Shown here piece by piece: positions 1 through 12,040 of a DNA stretch of 64,000 nt (its first letter is position 1; the number at the start of each line of letters is the position of its first letter). A program made the translations under genes and the position numbers. This DNA is from Megalonaias nervosa. Its lineage: Eukaryota > Mollusca > Bivalvia > Unionida > Unionidae. The notes below the pieces were generated by a model that saw nothing but the letters and a program-made list of their open reading frames with translations, did not search any database and was not told the origin of the DNA. The stretch is taken from assembly GCA_016617855.1 (NCBI GenBank), contig JAECUM010009675.1:1-64000 (forward strand). Direction: 5' to 3'.

Positions 1-630
1 TTCCTTGTTGAGTCACCAAGAATATAATTCCGACTTTAGAATTACGAATAATTTTTAGTAAATGTCTTTGTCCAAGAATTTCGATGAAGAAGAGTATTTT
101 CCAGGCTGAATAAATTATTTTAAATAAAAATCTGAATTCAAATGGCAACAACAGGAATATCTTTCAGCCTCAAGGTATTATTTACAACTGACTCAGAAAC
201 ACTGAAATCTCAGTATTAACCCAATAAAGAACGCAATTTCAGACCCGCGTGATCACTTACTACAAGTCAATTAGCACGAAGACCAGTATAGCCTCAGCTA
301 AAAATCTGATTTCCACACTGGAAATGAATTTAAAAATAAAACGTTGTTTATTCAGACTAACACGTAGGCGAAGCATGACATTGATTACAACCAACGATTT
401 TCACTCAGTGTTTACAAAATTGGAATCATGATGAAGAACTAGGTCAGCCAAAAATACAATGTAGCAATCATTTTGCGTTCTAATCAGGCTAAAAGAACTG
501 AACTGAATTCTTCTAGAAAAACGTCAAATCCAGTAAATAAAGTTATTACAATACCATGTAATGAAATAAAAATGAAATAAAAGAGAATTTAAAACTAACA
601 CACAAGTAATTTAATTACATATACGTAACA
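1..630 (-). repeat. 3' LTR, partial
   Basis: It matches 5721-6352 almost base for base, with a 2-bp indel near 510. Its element-side end reads TGTTACGT on the minus strand, mirroring the ACGTAACA at the other LTR edge, so the LTR has short inverted termini. The outer ~276 bp lie beyond the window. Confidence 0.93.
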
Positions 631-643
631 CTCCCCCCAATAA
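631..643 (-). promoter_or_regulatory. Polypurine tract for plus-strand priming
   Basis: On the minus strand TTGGGGGGAG abuts the TGTTACGT start of the 3' LTR. This is the expected position and composition of an LTR-retrotransposon polypurine tract. Confidence 0.8.
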
Positions 644-769
644 AGAAAAAAAAAAGATTTATATAATAAAGCTTTCTTTTTACCATATGTAAATTATATA
701 TGAGGTAATAAAATAATTACATAAGAAGAACTCTTATGAATTATATAAAGTGTACATGAAATAATATTT

Positions 770-2272
770 CTATGCACGGGAAAGTGCATCTGCAGTCAAA
801 TTGTCTTTTTCCTTGATGTGCCTGATGTCAAGATTATATTCCTGTAGCAACAAACTCCACCTTCATAATCTTTGATTTTTATTTTTCATCTTGTCGATGA
901 AAGGGGGTTGTGATCACTAAACAACCGGAGAAGGAGCTGAACTAATGTAAACTTCAAAATGGTGTAATGCCAATATTAAAGCCAAACATTCTTTCTCGAT
1001 TGTTGAGTAATTTCTTTGGTGCTTATTTAATTTCTTAGAAAAATAGCACACTGGACGATCAATGCCATTTCTATCTTCTTGAATCAATACTGCTCCAACC
1101 CCAACATCACTTGCGTCAACAGATAGTTTAAAAGATTGACTGAAATTTGGAGCTGTAAGAACCAGCACACTTTTAAGTATGGCTTTTAACCTATCAAAAG
1201 CCTTCTGACATTTTTCAATCCGAAGAAGCTTGTTTTTCTTGCTCAATAAATTTGTCAGGGGTTCAGCAATATTAGAAAAATTGGAACAAAATTTCCGATA
1301 GTATCCGGCCATGCCTAAAAATCGCATCAGTTGCTTTTTACTGACAGGCATAGGGAATTTAGAGATAGCCATTACCTTAGCATCTATAGGTTTAACTTGT
1401 CCATGTCCCACAGTATGTCCTAAAAATGTTGCACAAGCATGGAAGAACTCACTTTTAGATAAATTGATTGTCAAACTTGCATCAGTGAGTCTGTCGAAGA
1501 ATTTCCGAATTGTTGCTAGTTGTTCTTTCCAGGTGTCGTGTAGACGATGACATCATCGATGTAAGCATCACAATTATCTAGACCAGAGGTAATCATATTC
1601 ATCAAACGTTGAAAGGTACTTGGAGAACCCTTCATCACAAGACGGCATTACTTTATATTGATAGAGTCCATCTGGAGTCACGAATGCCGAAATTTCCTTT
1701 GCCCCTTCCGTTTGTGGAATTTGCTAAAATCCTTTCAGAAGGTCAATTTGGTGACATACTTGGCATTTCCAATTTTATCAATACAGTCATCAATTCTTGG
1801 TAATGGAAATGAATCTGTTTTTGTCACACTGTTCACCTTCCTATAATCAGTGCACATACGGAAAGTTTTATCTGGTTTTGGAACAAGTATACATGGTGAA
1901 CTTCAATCAATTTTACTGGGTTCTATGAAATCATTCTCCAGCAAATACTGAATTTCCTTTTTCAAGTATTCCTGTTTGAGAGGGTTCATCCTGTATGGGT
2001 GTTGTTTCACAGGCTTAGAATTTAATATTTCACCGTCATGAAAAATTTTGTATGTCCTCGTAGGAACATCTGGAAAAAAGTGCTCATATTCAAATAATGA
2101 CTGTTTAAGTTCATTCCTTTCCTGTTGTTGCAAATGTACAAGGTTCTGGTCCAGACTTTTCATAATTTCTGAATTCCGAAGATTTGTCGCTCCAAAATCA
2201 GTAGTGTCCGAGTCAATTCCTTCACTTAAATCCTCAGTGAGTGGGACAGTTACAACTAAATTAATTGCATGA
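770..2272 (-). pseudogene. pol: Ty3/gypsy reverse transcriptase and RNase H
   Basis: Reverse transcriptase followed by RNase H, the enzymes that copy the element RNA into DNA. Fragments in different frames carry an entry segment with HPYRMNPLKQEYLKKEI, the PCILVPKPDKTFRMCTDYR motif, the catalytic YIDD at about 1552-1563, the FLGMAGYYRKF connection motif and the RNase H start KLSVDASDVGVGAVL. The RNase H end (KEKDNLTADALSR) stops at 770, directly before the polypurine tract, so nothing else follows it. Stops near 1900, a frameshift near 1540 and lesions near 915 make it inactive. The family is secure; no integrase follows RNase H, unlike most Ty3/gypsy elements. Confidence 0.9.
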
Positions 2273-2329
2273 TTTACTTGGCTATCTCTCTCAATATACT
2301 AGTACTCCATTAATTTATTTAGATCAGAG

Positions 2330-3200
2330 TACTATTATTATAATTTAACTCATTCATTTTCTTCTTAACTTTGTAAGGGCCGTAATACCTAATTTGAGGA
2401 AAATTTTGAAGAATGTGCAAGAGAGAATGAACTCTATTAAAAGACTCAAAACTGCTCTCAATTAAAATTCTGTGAAACCATAATTTCACTTGAATTGCTG
2501 AGTGCCAAATTCAAGCATGACTAGCTGGAAAATTCCAGATATAACATTTGACCCTTGGTCAGATTGGACAGATTTGGGAAGGCCAAATTGAGCAAAAAAA
2601 CCTTTATCACAGATTTTACTACAGTTTTGATTTTAATATTCGTCGAAGGAATTGCCTCAGCGAATCTTGTTGACGCACACATAATGGTCAACAAATATTG
2701 GTTACCTGACTTGGTCTAAGGTAAGGGACCAACACAGTTTACCATAATTCTGCAAAATGGTTCGTCAAATGCAGGAATAGGTTGCAGATGACCCTTAGGT
2801 ATCTTCTGATTGGGTTTTCCTACCATTTGACAAGTATGACAAGATCTCCAATATTTACAAATATAACCTTTGATGTTTGGCCAGTAAAATTGAGTCAAGA
2901 TCTTGTGATAAGTCTTATTAATCCCTAAATGACCAGCCAGAGGAGTTTCATGGGCCAAACTAAGTATTTCCTGTCTGTAAGATCTTGGAACCACAATTTG
3001 ATAGTTCACTGACCACTCGTCACCAGCAGGTACCTCGGGAGGTCTCCATTTTCTCATAAGAATTCCGTTTGTAATGAAATAACAGACAGGTACTTCAGTG
3101 GCTTCAGCTTCACTAATGGCCCTCTGAAAGAAACAGGAGATCTCAGGATCTTTTTCCTCTTCGACGACAAGTGATTGTCGTTTGTCACCCTGATCAGATA
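2330..3200 (-). pseudogene. pol: Ty3/gypsy integrase, damaged, upstream of RT
   Basis: The H2C2 zinc-binding region is clear (HLGINKTYHKI and CHTCQMVGKP around 2810-2940). It is followed by the start of the DDE catalytic core (VNCVGPLP, 2716) and, in another frame, the second-aspartate motif SVQSDQGSN near 2560. The segment that should hold the catalytic glutamate is missing: the reading runs straight into an integrase C-terminal-like region near 2360, so an internal deletion is likely. It lies between protease and RT, giving the order PR-INT-RT-RH. Confidence 0.82.
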
Positions 3201-3329
3201 AAAGAGAATGAGTATTTAAAAGAGGATCACTGTGATCAATACCTTATGATTGATCCAAATAAGGAGTGAAAGAGACCTCATCAAAAGCCTGACCAATACA
3301 TGCGTCAGCTAAAGGAATATTTTCCTTAT

Positions 3330-4161
3330 CGGAATCATTCTCAAGAGCTTTTTTTGCCATAGCTGTAGTAACTGCACAAGCTGGGAATAAATCACGTAAT
3401 TCTTTTTTCAATAGGATTGACCTTCTGATCCAAAGAAGGCTTGCCAGTTACAAGTGGATCACCCACAACCTTGTCTCCAGCTAGGTCGTTGCCTAGTAAC
3501 AAATGAATGCCCTGAACGGGTAAAGAAGACACTATACCGACTGTCATCCTGAAACTAAGTCTGATGACAAATTTACAGAATGGAGAAGAACATTAACAAA
3601 GCCGCACTCTACTCCCTGAATGAGAACTCTCTCATTAGAAGAATACTTCTCAGATAAAGGCAAAGTACCCGATAATAAAAGGCTCTGAGAAACTCCTGTA
3701 TCCCTTAAAATTTTAATAGGGATAGGATTGGTCAAATCACCCAAGAGTGATATAGAACCCTTCGACATGAATGGTTCATAATTTTCCATAATAAAATCAG
3801 ACTGGGGTTTATTAAACCCAACAAATGTATTGCTTTCAATACATGACCGTGACCTTGACCTCTTTGAAATAAAAGCATTAGGGATAGGTCTATTTTGATT
3901 CTGATGCTTATATTTCAATTTGAAGCAATCAGAAATAACGTGTCCTTTCTTCTTGCAATAGATACACGTAGGATGAGACAAGGATTTTGAATCAAGCTTA
4001 TCAGAAGCTTGATTCTTAAACGTTGTGCCAGACTGAGTTTTAGAAGGAGTCGTATTAGGCTGAAATACCTTTCTACCAGAAGACTGCTGAGTGAAAGACT
4101 TGTCTACAACAGAAACTTTATGAGTTAAGAAATACTCATCAGCGGCACGAGTCTTTTCCAA
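3330..4161 (-). pseudogene. Nucleocapsid zinc knuckle and aspartic protease
   Basis: A CCHC zinc knuckle (CIYCKKKGHVISDC, about 3925-3970) is followed by a retropepsin-like active site (LRDTGVSQSLL, near 3700) and a downstream flap-type segment (GIHLLLGND, near 3500). These are the RNA-binding and polyprotein-cleaving parts of Gag-Pol. A frameshift at about 3544 separates the active-site half from the later part. The region upstream of the knuckle is rich in Ser, Thr and Gln, as in a linker. Confidence 0.8.
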
Positions 4162-4169
4162 GGTTTCGA

Positions 4170-4848
4170 TCTGATGCTCATCAAGAGAAGTCTTAATGTC
4201 GCTATTTACACAGTTCTTGAACTCTTCAAGTAATACAAGTAGTATGAGACTTTCATAATCATGTTCAACTTTCTCGGCTAAGCACCATCTATCAAATAAC
4301 TGCTCTTTTCCTCCTGCGAATTCGACATGAGCTTGTCCAGCATCTCTTTTATAGTTCCTAAATTTTTGCCGATAAGCCTCAGGGGCTAACTCATAACCCT
4401 TTAAGGTGCATTCCTTAACTACATCATTGTCAGCACTTTGATGAACTACATTGAATGGGAAATATCACTAACTTTACCAATTAGTACACATTGAATTAAT
4501 TGAGTCCAATGCTCCCTTGGCCATTTCAAATTTTCAGCAACTTTTTCAAAACGAGGAAAATGTTTGTCTACTTCTTTTTGTCTGAAAGGGGGCACTAACT
4601 TAATATTCTTTGTAATATCAAAACTTGAATTTGTATATGAAGTGGGATCGTGCTTTTCACTTGCCAGCTCCATTTCTTTCATTTTAATTTGAAATTCCTT
4701 TTCATCCTTCTCCTTTTGCATCTGTAAGTGCATTTGTTCTTTTTGTCATTGCATTTGTTCGTTCTTCAACTCCATATGCATTTGTTTTTCTTTCTCTCTC
4801 TCCTGTCTCTCTCTCTCCTCTTTCTCAAATTGTAATTTCATTTGTTTA

Positions 4849-4908
<60 letters not shown>

Positions 4909-5276
4909 CTCAAATTGCCACTGCATTTATTTCTCCCTTTCTTTTTTTTCCAAATGCAGCTGCATTTGTTTTTCTTCTTTTTGAAGTTCAAGCTTACTTA
5001 ACTCTAATTCCATCCTGTATTTCATTTTTAATTCCTTTACTTTTATTTCAGAGTCTGATAAAGATTTACTGACCGAAGCCAAAACACTTTTATCGAAAAC
5101 ATTCTTCTATATCAAATACTGGATAAAAAATGTTTTTCACTTCTTGCTTCGTTAAAGAAGCTTTTGCCTCAGAAAGATCGTATTTTCTGGGAAGTTCAAA
5201 CAATTCATCTTTTTTTCAAACAATCCAACTGCTCCTGAGTAGGGCTAGAAAGAAAAGTCTCCACTTTTAATGACAT
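4170..5276 (-). pseudogene. gag: Gag structural protein, frame-broken
   Basis: The likely start is the ATG at 5274-5276, giving MSLKVETFLSSPTQEQLD. The N-terminal part runs through several frameshifts, then a strongly charged Glu/Arg/Lys/Gln helical region (4746-4991), then a segment with FRQKEVDKHFPRFEKVAENLK (4446-4733). That last motif is the conserved SCAN-like/Gag capsid signature of many invertebrate and vertebrate Ty3/gypsy elements. The charged region is partly encoded by the CT repeat at 4853-4902, which reads as alternating Arg-Glu. It is broken near 5080, 5200 and 4740. Confidence 0.78.
4853..4902. repeat. (CT)n microsatellite inside gag
   Basis: About 25 uninterrupted CT units. 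On the coding strand it is (GA)n and encodes alternating Arg-Glu in the Gag charged region. Confidence 0.95.
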
Positions 5277-5422
5277 TGTGAAAAAAAGCTTCTAGATTCC
5301 ACTAAAATTTCACAAAAATCTAAAATAGTACTTGGGATTTAAAATATTCTGTGAACTAGGGGAATTTAAATTTTCAAAAAACAATTTTCTGAAATATTTT
5401 AGCCAAAATGCATATATCCCAA

Positions 5423-5436
5423 GGACGAGACCCCAA
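5423..5436 (-). promoter_or_regulatory. Primer-binding site, tRNA-Pro-like
   Basis: The minus strand reads TTGGGGTCTCGTCC eight bases from the LTR edge at 5445. This differs by one base from the core of the well-known proline tRNA primer site (TGGGGGCTCGTCC), so minus-strand DNA synthesis was probably primed by tRNA-Pro. Confidence 0.65.
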
Positions 5437-5444
5437 TTTTCTTT

Positions 5445-6352
5445 TGTTACGTGTAGGCTCGTACGAAAGTAACAAAAGAAAAGAGTGAAGTCAACAAGCT
5501 TTGTAAATTTAACAAAATAATTTATTTCCTTAGAAAACAAGGATTAAGTATGAAATAGGACTCACGGTTTGTGAATCTAATCCAAAAGTTCATCCTAGAA
5601 TTCAAAAATAAGCACTATCACTAAAAAGTTCTAATTGAATCCAAGTTTGAATCTCGATGAAGTTCCAATATGGAAGGCGATGACGTCCTCTATAAAGTGT
5701 TTTGGCTAATGTGTCAACAGTTCCTTGTTGAGTCACCAAGAATATAATTCCGACTTTAGAATTACGAATAATTTTTAGTAAATGTCTTTGTCCAAGAATT
5801 TCGATGAAGAAGAGTATTTTCCAGGCTGAATAAATTATTTTAAATAAAAATCTGAATTCAAATGGCAACAACAGGAATATCTTTCAGCCTCAAGGTATTA
5901 TTTACAACTGACTCAGAAACACTGAAATCTCAGTATTAACCCAATAAAGAACGCAATTTCAGACCCGCGTGATCACTTACTACAAGTCAATTAGCACGAA
6001 GACCAGTGTAGCCTTAGCTAATAATCTGATTTCCACACTGGAAATGAATTTAAAAATAAAACGTTGTTTATTCAGACTAACACGTAGGCGAAGCATGACA
6101 TTGATTACAACCAACGATTTTCACTCAGTGTTTACAAAATCGGAATCAAGATGAAGAACTAGGTCAGCCAAAAATACAATGTAGCAATCATTTTGCGTTC
6201 TAATCAGGCTAAAAGAACTGAACTGAATTTTTTTCTAGAAAAATGTGAAATCCAGCGAATAAAGTTATTACAATACCATGTAATGAAATAAAAATGAAAT
6301 AAAAGAGAATTTAAAACTAACACACAAGTAATTTAATTACATATGAATGACA
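5445..6352 (-). repeat. 5' LTR, full length
   Basis: It is about 908 bp. The inner edge (plus strand TGTTACGTG at 5445) and the left LTR terminus give matching TGTTACGT/ACGTAACA inverted ends. Similarity to the left LTR is continuous to 6344; the last eight bases are diverged, so the outer edge could be 6344 or 6352. Confidence 0.9.
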
Positions 6353-7025
6353 GTAGTATTACTCATAGTATAAATAAATTTGATGGAGACAAATATTTAA
6401 ACTGCATGCACAAATATCAAATCACCTTTGTTACAATTTCTTAACGAAACTTCAAATCTTAACATATAATCTTACAATTAGACAACAACAATCTTTGATA
6501 TAGCATTTTAACCCATATCATAATTTAACTATAACTCAGGCGTTCATATTTTTCGATGCATTTCTTTTCTAAACGCAGATGGCTCACATGTAAATAAAAG
6601 CTAAAATATAGAAGGCAGAGCTGAATGACTAGAAGTCTATCGTAATTTTTTTGAAGAATATCTGGATAAATCTTATCGATTTATCTGAAAAAAGTGCTAC
6701 ATAAAATATTTGCAAGACCATCTATTCAGTTCTCATTCTTTCCCGGTCTGTTCATTTGGGAAAAAGTGCGTTATCCATTAATAAACCATTAATAAACACA
6801 TAATCGATACTATAGGTAGCAAAGTGCGCGAGAGTGTATTGGGGTGCTCTTGTGGTGGAGACACGGAGTGATAGCATAGCAGCGGCCACCAAAGCAAACA
6901 TAGTCATACCTCCAGAAGAGAACGAGTATACTTGGGATTTAGTGGATTTTCTCTCTTCTTCACAAGAATTTGTTCCGGTACCAGTACCTTCACCACCTTC
7001 TCCCTCGTTACCTTAAGTCGAACAG
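6353..7025. other. Flank with no recognised feature
   Basis: AT-rich sequence between the LTR element and relic D. One 60-codon open frame (6834-7016) has no recognisable domain and a low-complexity Pro/Ser end; I do not call it a gene. Confidence 0.5.
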
Positions 7026-8207
7026 ATGGTACGAAGCGGTATCTCCGTAATCATCAAAAAACACGCCGTCGCCAACAACAACATACATGAAAAACTACGA
7101 ACCGACAAAGCCGCCCGTGTACATCCTATGCTAGTTTGCAAACAATCTCTAAGGTTGGGCTATGTCACAATCGCTTCCGTAGGAGATTTTCAGTGGATAT
7201 CCGGAGAACAGTTCCTCGAAGAAAGATAAGCGGGACACCACGACGACTGGGGCTATTTCGTTGAATCCGACCTTGGATATCCAAAACATCTTTACGACGT
7301 CCATAGCGATTATCCATTCTGCGCTGAACAAATTCTTGTCATCAACTCGATGCTTTCTCGGGAACAACTGCAACAGAAAAACAAATTCGGACTTGGAGAC
7401 GTCAAGGTGAAAAAACCTGGTACCCAGTCTCGCGAACAAAACCATATACAAAATGCATCATCGACTGCTCGAACAAACTCTCCAACATGGACTCGTTCTC
7501 GATAAAGTTTATCGCCCACTCGAATTTCGTCAGTCACCGTGGATGAAATCCTACATCAACTTCAACACGACACAACGAGCCAGCGCCACCATGGCGTTCA
7601 ACAAAGACTTCTTCAAACTCATGAACAATAGTGTGTTCGAAAGAAAAACCCATAGAAAACATTAGGCATTGAAAGAAAATCGAAATTGTCAATAACCTAC
7701 TACGACGAGATAAGCTCGTGGCCAATGATGCATGAAAATATTTGCTGAAGATCTAGTTGCAATCGAATCCAAAAAAATATCAAGCTGGACAAACCCATCT
7801 AAGTCGGTGCAGCAGTTCTCGATCTCTCCAAAATGCTCATGCTCGAGTTTCATTACGACTTCATCGAACATAAATACGGAGATAAGGCAACGTCGCTCAT
7901 GCTCGATACAGACTCGCTCGTTTACGAAATTTCACACCGACGACGCCTACGCAGACTTATATCAACACCGAGAACTGTTCGAAGGTGTTAAAAAATCGTC
8001 ATCGCCCACATCGCTGCCAACCATCATTACACGCAAGCACTACATGGACATCTCCAATACTACTCCATGAGAACTTTCTGATCACAACAGCACAAAATAT
8101 ATACAACGTTCATTAACATAAAAGGACTACGCCCATTCGATGATAAAGGATATTCCACTGATGGCATTCACACACTCGCATACGGACACTACCGAACCAC
8201 TATATAA
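7026..8207 (+). pseudogene. POLB: Relic D: C-terminal half of a Polinton DNA polymerase B
   Basis: Translated fragments in changing frames line up in order with the C-terminal part of the polymerase of element A: GISVIIKKHAVANNN (7038), FQWISGEQFLEE (7190), FRQSPWMKSYINFNT (7525), motif B KLMNNSVF (7614), motif C with DTDSLVYE (about 7905-7930) and a final DDKGYSTDGIHTLAYGH block ending at the stop at 8205-8207. Many frameshifts and internal losses mark an old copy. Codon third positions are clearly richer in G and C than in A-C, so it comes from a different Polinton lineage. The N-terminal half is absent here. Confidence 0.85.
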
Positions 8208-8208
8208 T

Positions 8209-8438
8209 GTGTAAACATAGATGCAACCAAAAGTCGTCCACAACCAGCGCTGAAGTGACTACCCACTGGACCAGAACCCCCATTTTGTACCCTTATGTGG
8301 TCAAAAAACATTTTCCTACGTTGTAGTGACCACCCCTGGTCTAGAACCCGCATTTCTGTATCCAGAACACCCATTTTGTAAGCCATCCCCATGAATTGGA
8401 AAAAAAGTGATCCAGAACCCCCATTCCAATGTACTACT
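8209..8438 (+). repeat. Probable terminal inverted repeat (right end) of relic D
   Basis: It directly follows the polymerase stop. Read inward from 8438 on the minus strand it begins AGTAGTACATTGGAATGG, sharing the AGTAGTA terminus seen at the ends of A, B and C. It contains repeated words (CCAGAACCCCCATT) as the other ends do. No partner end was found within the window. Confidence 0.6.
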
Positions 8439-10735
8439 TTTGTATGTTGGTTGGCATAAAGAAAAGAAAGAATAATCTGAACAAAACAGGTCAAGGGTGA
8501 ACAGACACATTTTATTAATGATATCTAAATTTATGTCTAAACTATAGAAACACAAGAGAGTAGACTGGGTTTTTGACTAACTGTCTGGTAGCCGTAAAAG
8601 GTGCTCTGAAATTTAAATGCGAGACACAGAAAATACTCCTGTACGTACAGCACCTAACGATTAAAAAGCCCACAAATAATATTAAAAAAATAAAATTTAT
8701 ACTGACAATGTACATATTCAAATTAAATATTTAAAGCGAATTTGATTAAATATTGTTTGATATATTTAATAAACAAAAGGTAGGAATAATTTTAACATGA
8801 AAATTAGAGTGATAAAAAAGGTGTGAAGATCAACGAAATAAACGGTTTGGTTGATAAAACGATTTTTTTACCAAACGTTCAGGAAGAATGCCCGATATTA
8901 TATTCAACTTTTTAACTTTAAGTCTGAAATGGACTATACCTTTGAATGCCTATCGTAGTTTTTTTTTTTTTTTTTTTTTTTTTTTCTTTTTTTTTAAATT
9001 AAATGTCGCAGGAAGAGATTCAGCCTTTTGGAACGAAGGCACGCGGATTTTCAGAAACTTATATCCTAATGCTGCAGTAAAAATAAGTTTACTATGAAAT
9101 GGACATTAAACTCCCGCCCTGTGTTTAATATTCCTAAATGTACGAACTAGCGGGCCATAGGTGAATCAGAAGATCATTGACCATTTGGTCGAACTTTGGT
9201 AAAATTACCTCGTCTAGACCAAAATTTCTCTTGCCAAAACCATTTTTCTTCTTTCAGTCAAAATGACGATAAACTTTGACCTTTTCACCTCCAAATCAAT
9301 AGGCATTTTTACTCAACGTTCAAGTCATAAGTAAGCTTTGCAGAAGGAACATTTTCAAGAACTTAAATTTTTATACAATCGTTTTCATTATTTCATTCAA
9401 AGTGACTTTAACCTTGGAGATTTTGCCCACAAAATATATAGGTATATTTCCTGACTCTAAAAGAAAGCCATCCACACAGTTTTGTCTAGGTCTATGTTGT
9501 AGAACTAATGTTATAATGTAGAAATCATCTTTCTTGTTTTAGTCACAGTGACCCAGATCGTTGATCCATTTTTCTTCTATAAGTCAGGGTGACATTTACC
9601 TTTGGATCCTGAAACTGACAGGCTTCTTTCGTAAGCCAAGTGGAAACTATTCACAACGTTTGGTCGAGGTACATAATATAGAACTAAACCTTTTTCATTT
9701 TTAATCTAAAAACTGTAACTCAAGTGAGTTGATTAAGCTTCCACTATAGCTAACACTAGAACCCTGTTGATAAAAATAGGAAGTGTTGACACCTGCAGTT
9801 TTGCTGTGAGTTGATTAAGCTTCCACTACAGCTAACACTAGAACCCTGTTGATAAAAATAGGAAGTGTTGACACCTGCAATTTTGCTGTGAGTTGATTAT
9901 ATTCATGATAGTCTATATCTATATCTTAGGCATAGAAACTTTGAGTGGGATTCAAGACATTTATCAGAGACCAGCAGTAAACATAAAACATACTAAACTA
10001 AAACATATGAGAAAATATTTATATTGAATGGACTTGAGATATTACGTAAATTTCAAACATAAAACAATTGCTTTCCTGAAAATATTCGGATGATTAGCTG
10101 TCTTATAAAAAAGAAAATATGTCCTTAACACATTAAGATACGCTAGAAATTCACTAAAAATTACATTTAATTTTGTTATTTAATCCAAACGTTTTCGAAG
10201 AATTTAGATTTGATTTTCACATCCTATTTGACAACCGCGTTGCCATACGTAACTCGTGTCAACTCAACATGTAATTTAAAGATCATGAATATAATTATAT
10301 TTGTAATATTCAAAATTAATTTGTGGTAAATACAAATGTTTCTTTACAAAAATATTGTCTTGTCATGTGTAATGAAAACATGATATTAAAAACATTCAAT
10401 TAGTAGCAGGATTGCTCGGGTATTTCCGTATATTCTTAACTGACGGAAACTACCGAAATACCGATCCAGTGAAAAAGTAAAAGTATCGTGCCTTGGTCAA
10501 GTCATACCAAAGACCTATAAAAATGGTACTGGTAGCTGCCTCGCTTTGCGCTCAGCATTAAGCGGTTAGTGTTAGGACCTGTCGGTCTGGCGTCAGGATA
10601 ATGTGACTGGGTGGGACAAGAAGCTACATATCTGCGGTATGATTCTCCAGTGCTAGATATCACCGTAAACTGCCACTCTGCAAACATTGTAACGATATGA
10701 CTGAAAAATTGTTAAAGCCACGTTTGACATCCATA
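8439..10735. other. Non-coding flank with dispersed repeats
   Basis: No credible gene. It holds a poly-T run (about 8959-8995), diffuse AT-rich repeats with motifs such as GTGACTTTAACCTTGG (9170-9720), and the 82-bp tandem repeat listed separately. Confidence 0.6.
9724..9899. repeat. 82-bp tandem duplication
   Basis: Two near-identical 82-bp units (starting at 9724 and 9806, each beginning GTGAGTTGATTAAGCTT) plus the first bases of a third unit at 9888. Only two substitutions are visible between the units. Confidence 0.9.

Positions 10736-10788
<53 letters not shown>
10736..10788. repeat. (CA)n microsatellite
   Basis: About 26 uninterrupted CA units. Confidence 0.97.
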
Positions 10789-10789
<1 letters not shown>

Positions 10790-10922
10790 TTGAGCCTTAA
10801 GGCCTTGATTTTTACTTTTCACCAATTTTGGTAATTCTATGAATGAGTTTTCTGTCAGTGATAAACATATATGTACATGGGATGTTAAATAATTGATCCT
10901 GTGAAATAAGCACGTACTTCTG

Positions 10923-12040
10923 CTACGGCACCGTATTATCGCTGGCAACCTTGTCGCTCGGCACAATGATTGCCTCGAAATCAGCGTACAAGACGAGAGG
11001 ATTCCTTGACGTGCAGTAGAAATTGGCAACGTGATTTGATTCTTTGTCTCTGTAGGAGGTCTGATCGTTACGATGTTCACGTAGTCGAGTTATGTGATTT
11101 TTGAGCTTGTCCTTTGATGTAAAGTGCAGCAGACGCTTTCTGCAGGAAAATATCTCACATTTTTTTTCGAGACTTGCCTGCACATGATTCTGGAAAAAAA
11201 TTCTTGACCCAGCAGTAATAGCCCATGGGAACATCGCGACCGCAGTGACCCTGTAGGTCACCGGGGTCACCTGGGTCGACAGGTCCAGAAACGTAAATTA
11301 AGTCGATGCTGGTAGGCGCTTCAAATGACTACAGTTTGAGCGGGTAAATCATATTGTTCTCATCGTCAAAGCCAAGCACGATAATGCCGATGTGATGTTG
11401 CTTTTCAGATTTGAGGATGTCGTTGATTCTTACCGGAAACTGGACTCCAGTAAAATCCAAAGAGTCCTGGTACAACGTGTAATCACTGACTAGGTCTTAG
11501 TTTTTCTCTTCAGGATGAAGCGCGGAGAGCACCGGCCACACGACACATTGGTTGTCTTTATTTTTAACGTTGATGCAACCCTGGCTTTTGTCTATGATGT
11601 CGGGCGGTGGCAACCACGAGCTTACACTTAGTGGATTGTACTTGGACGTGTTCACGATGAGTGCAGTTACCCCTAAGAGTATCCATCCCGAACCATCGCG
11701 CTGAAATTTTCTGCATCGTCCGCTACCTTTTTGTAAATCGATCGGATGTAGATCTTGTCCGCGTCAAAAAAGAGCACATTGTTTCGTAGCAAAATGAGCT
11801 TTTTCCTCGGCATCTATGAGCGGTCTGAGATTGCCCTCCTCGTCATAATCCAGGTCCCGGGATGGCTTCGTAAAAGCACATCGACAATCACGTTACACTT
11901 GACGCTGCGATGCCTTCTGATTTGCGAGCGTAGCACGCGTTGAACACCATTCTCTGACACCTCAGGGATTTCGTCGATTGACACCGGAGGATCAAATTTC
12001 GTCAAAAACACTCTGATCAAATCCTGCATAGGCCTGCTCT
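10923..12040 (-). pseudogene. POLB: Relic E: N-terminal half of a Polinton DNA polymerase B
   Basis: Minus-strand fragments match, in order, the N-terminal part of the element A polymerase: RRHRSVKCNVIVDVLLR (about 11890), CINVKNKDNQCVVWPVLSAL (about 11520-11585), a CRKRLLHFTSKDKLKNHI zinc-finger-like block (about 11100) and the Exo I motif LYADFEAIIVP (about 10960). The frame changes several times and sequence between blocks is lost. GC content is higher than in A-C and resembles relic D. D holds only the C-terminal half and E only the N-terminal half, so they may be parts of one inverted element, but this is not provable here. Confidence 0.8.

Larger units (their letters stand above)
1..6352 (-). 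mobile_element. Ty3/gypsy-type LTR retrotransposon, left end cut by window
   Basis: Two direct repeats (1-630 and 5445-6352) bracket a minus-strand gag, zinc-knuckle/protease, integrase, RT and RNase H series, with a primer-binding site next to the right LTR and a polypurine tract next to the left LTR. The LTRs look nearly identical by eye over 620 bp, which indicates a recent insertion. The coding region is broken by frameshifts, stops and at least one deletion, so this copy is non-autonomous. Integrase lies upstream of RT, an order known from Gmr1-like Ty3/gypsy elements. The left target duplication is outside the window, so the outer ends are not proven. Confidence 0.93.

Noticed and set aside
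4842..5072. Plus-strand frame over the CT repeat
   Set aside because: It is the antisense shadow of gag and owes its openness to the microsatellite.
6834..7016. 60-codon frame just before relic D
   Set aside because: It does not align with any polymerase segment and has a low-complexity Pro/Ser tail.
8888..9097. 69-codon open frame
   Set aside because: It is mostly a poly-T run read as Phe; no conservation or domain.
10736..11080. Minus-strand 114-codon frame ending in Cys-Val repeats
   Set aside because: The end is the CA microsatellite; the rest is a shadow of relic E.
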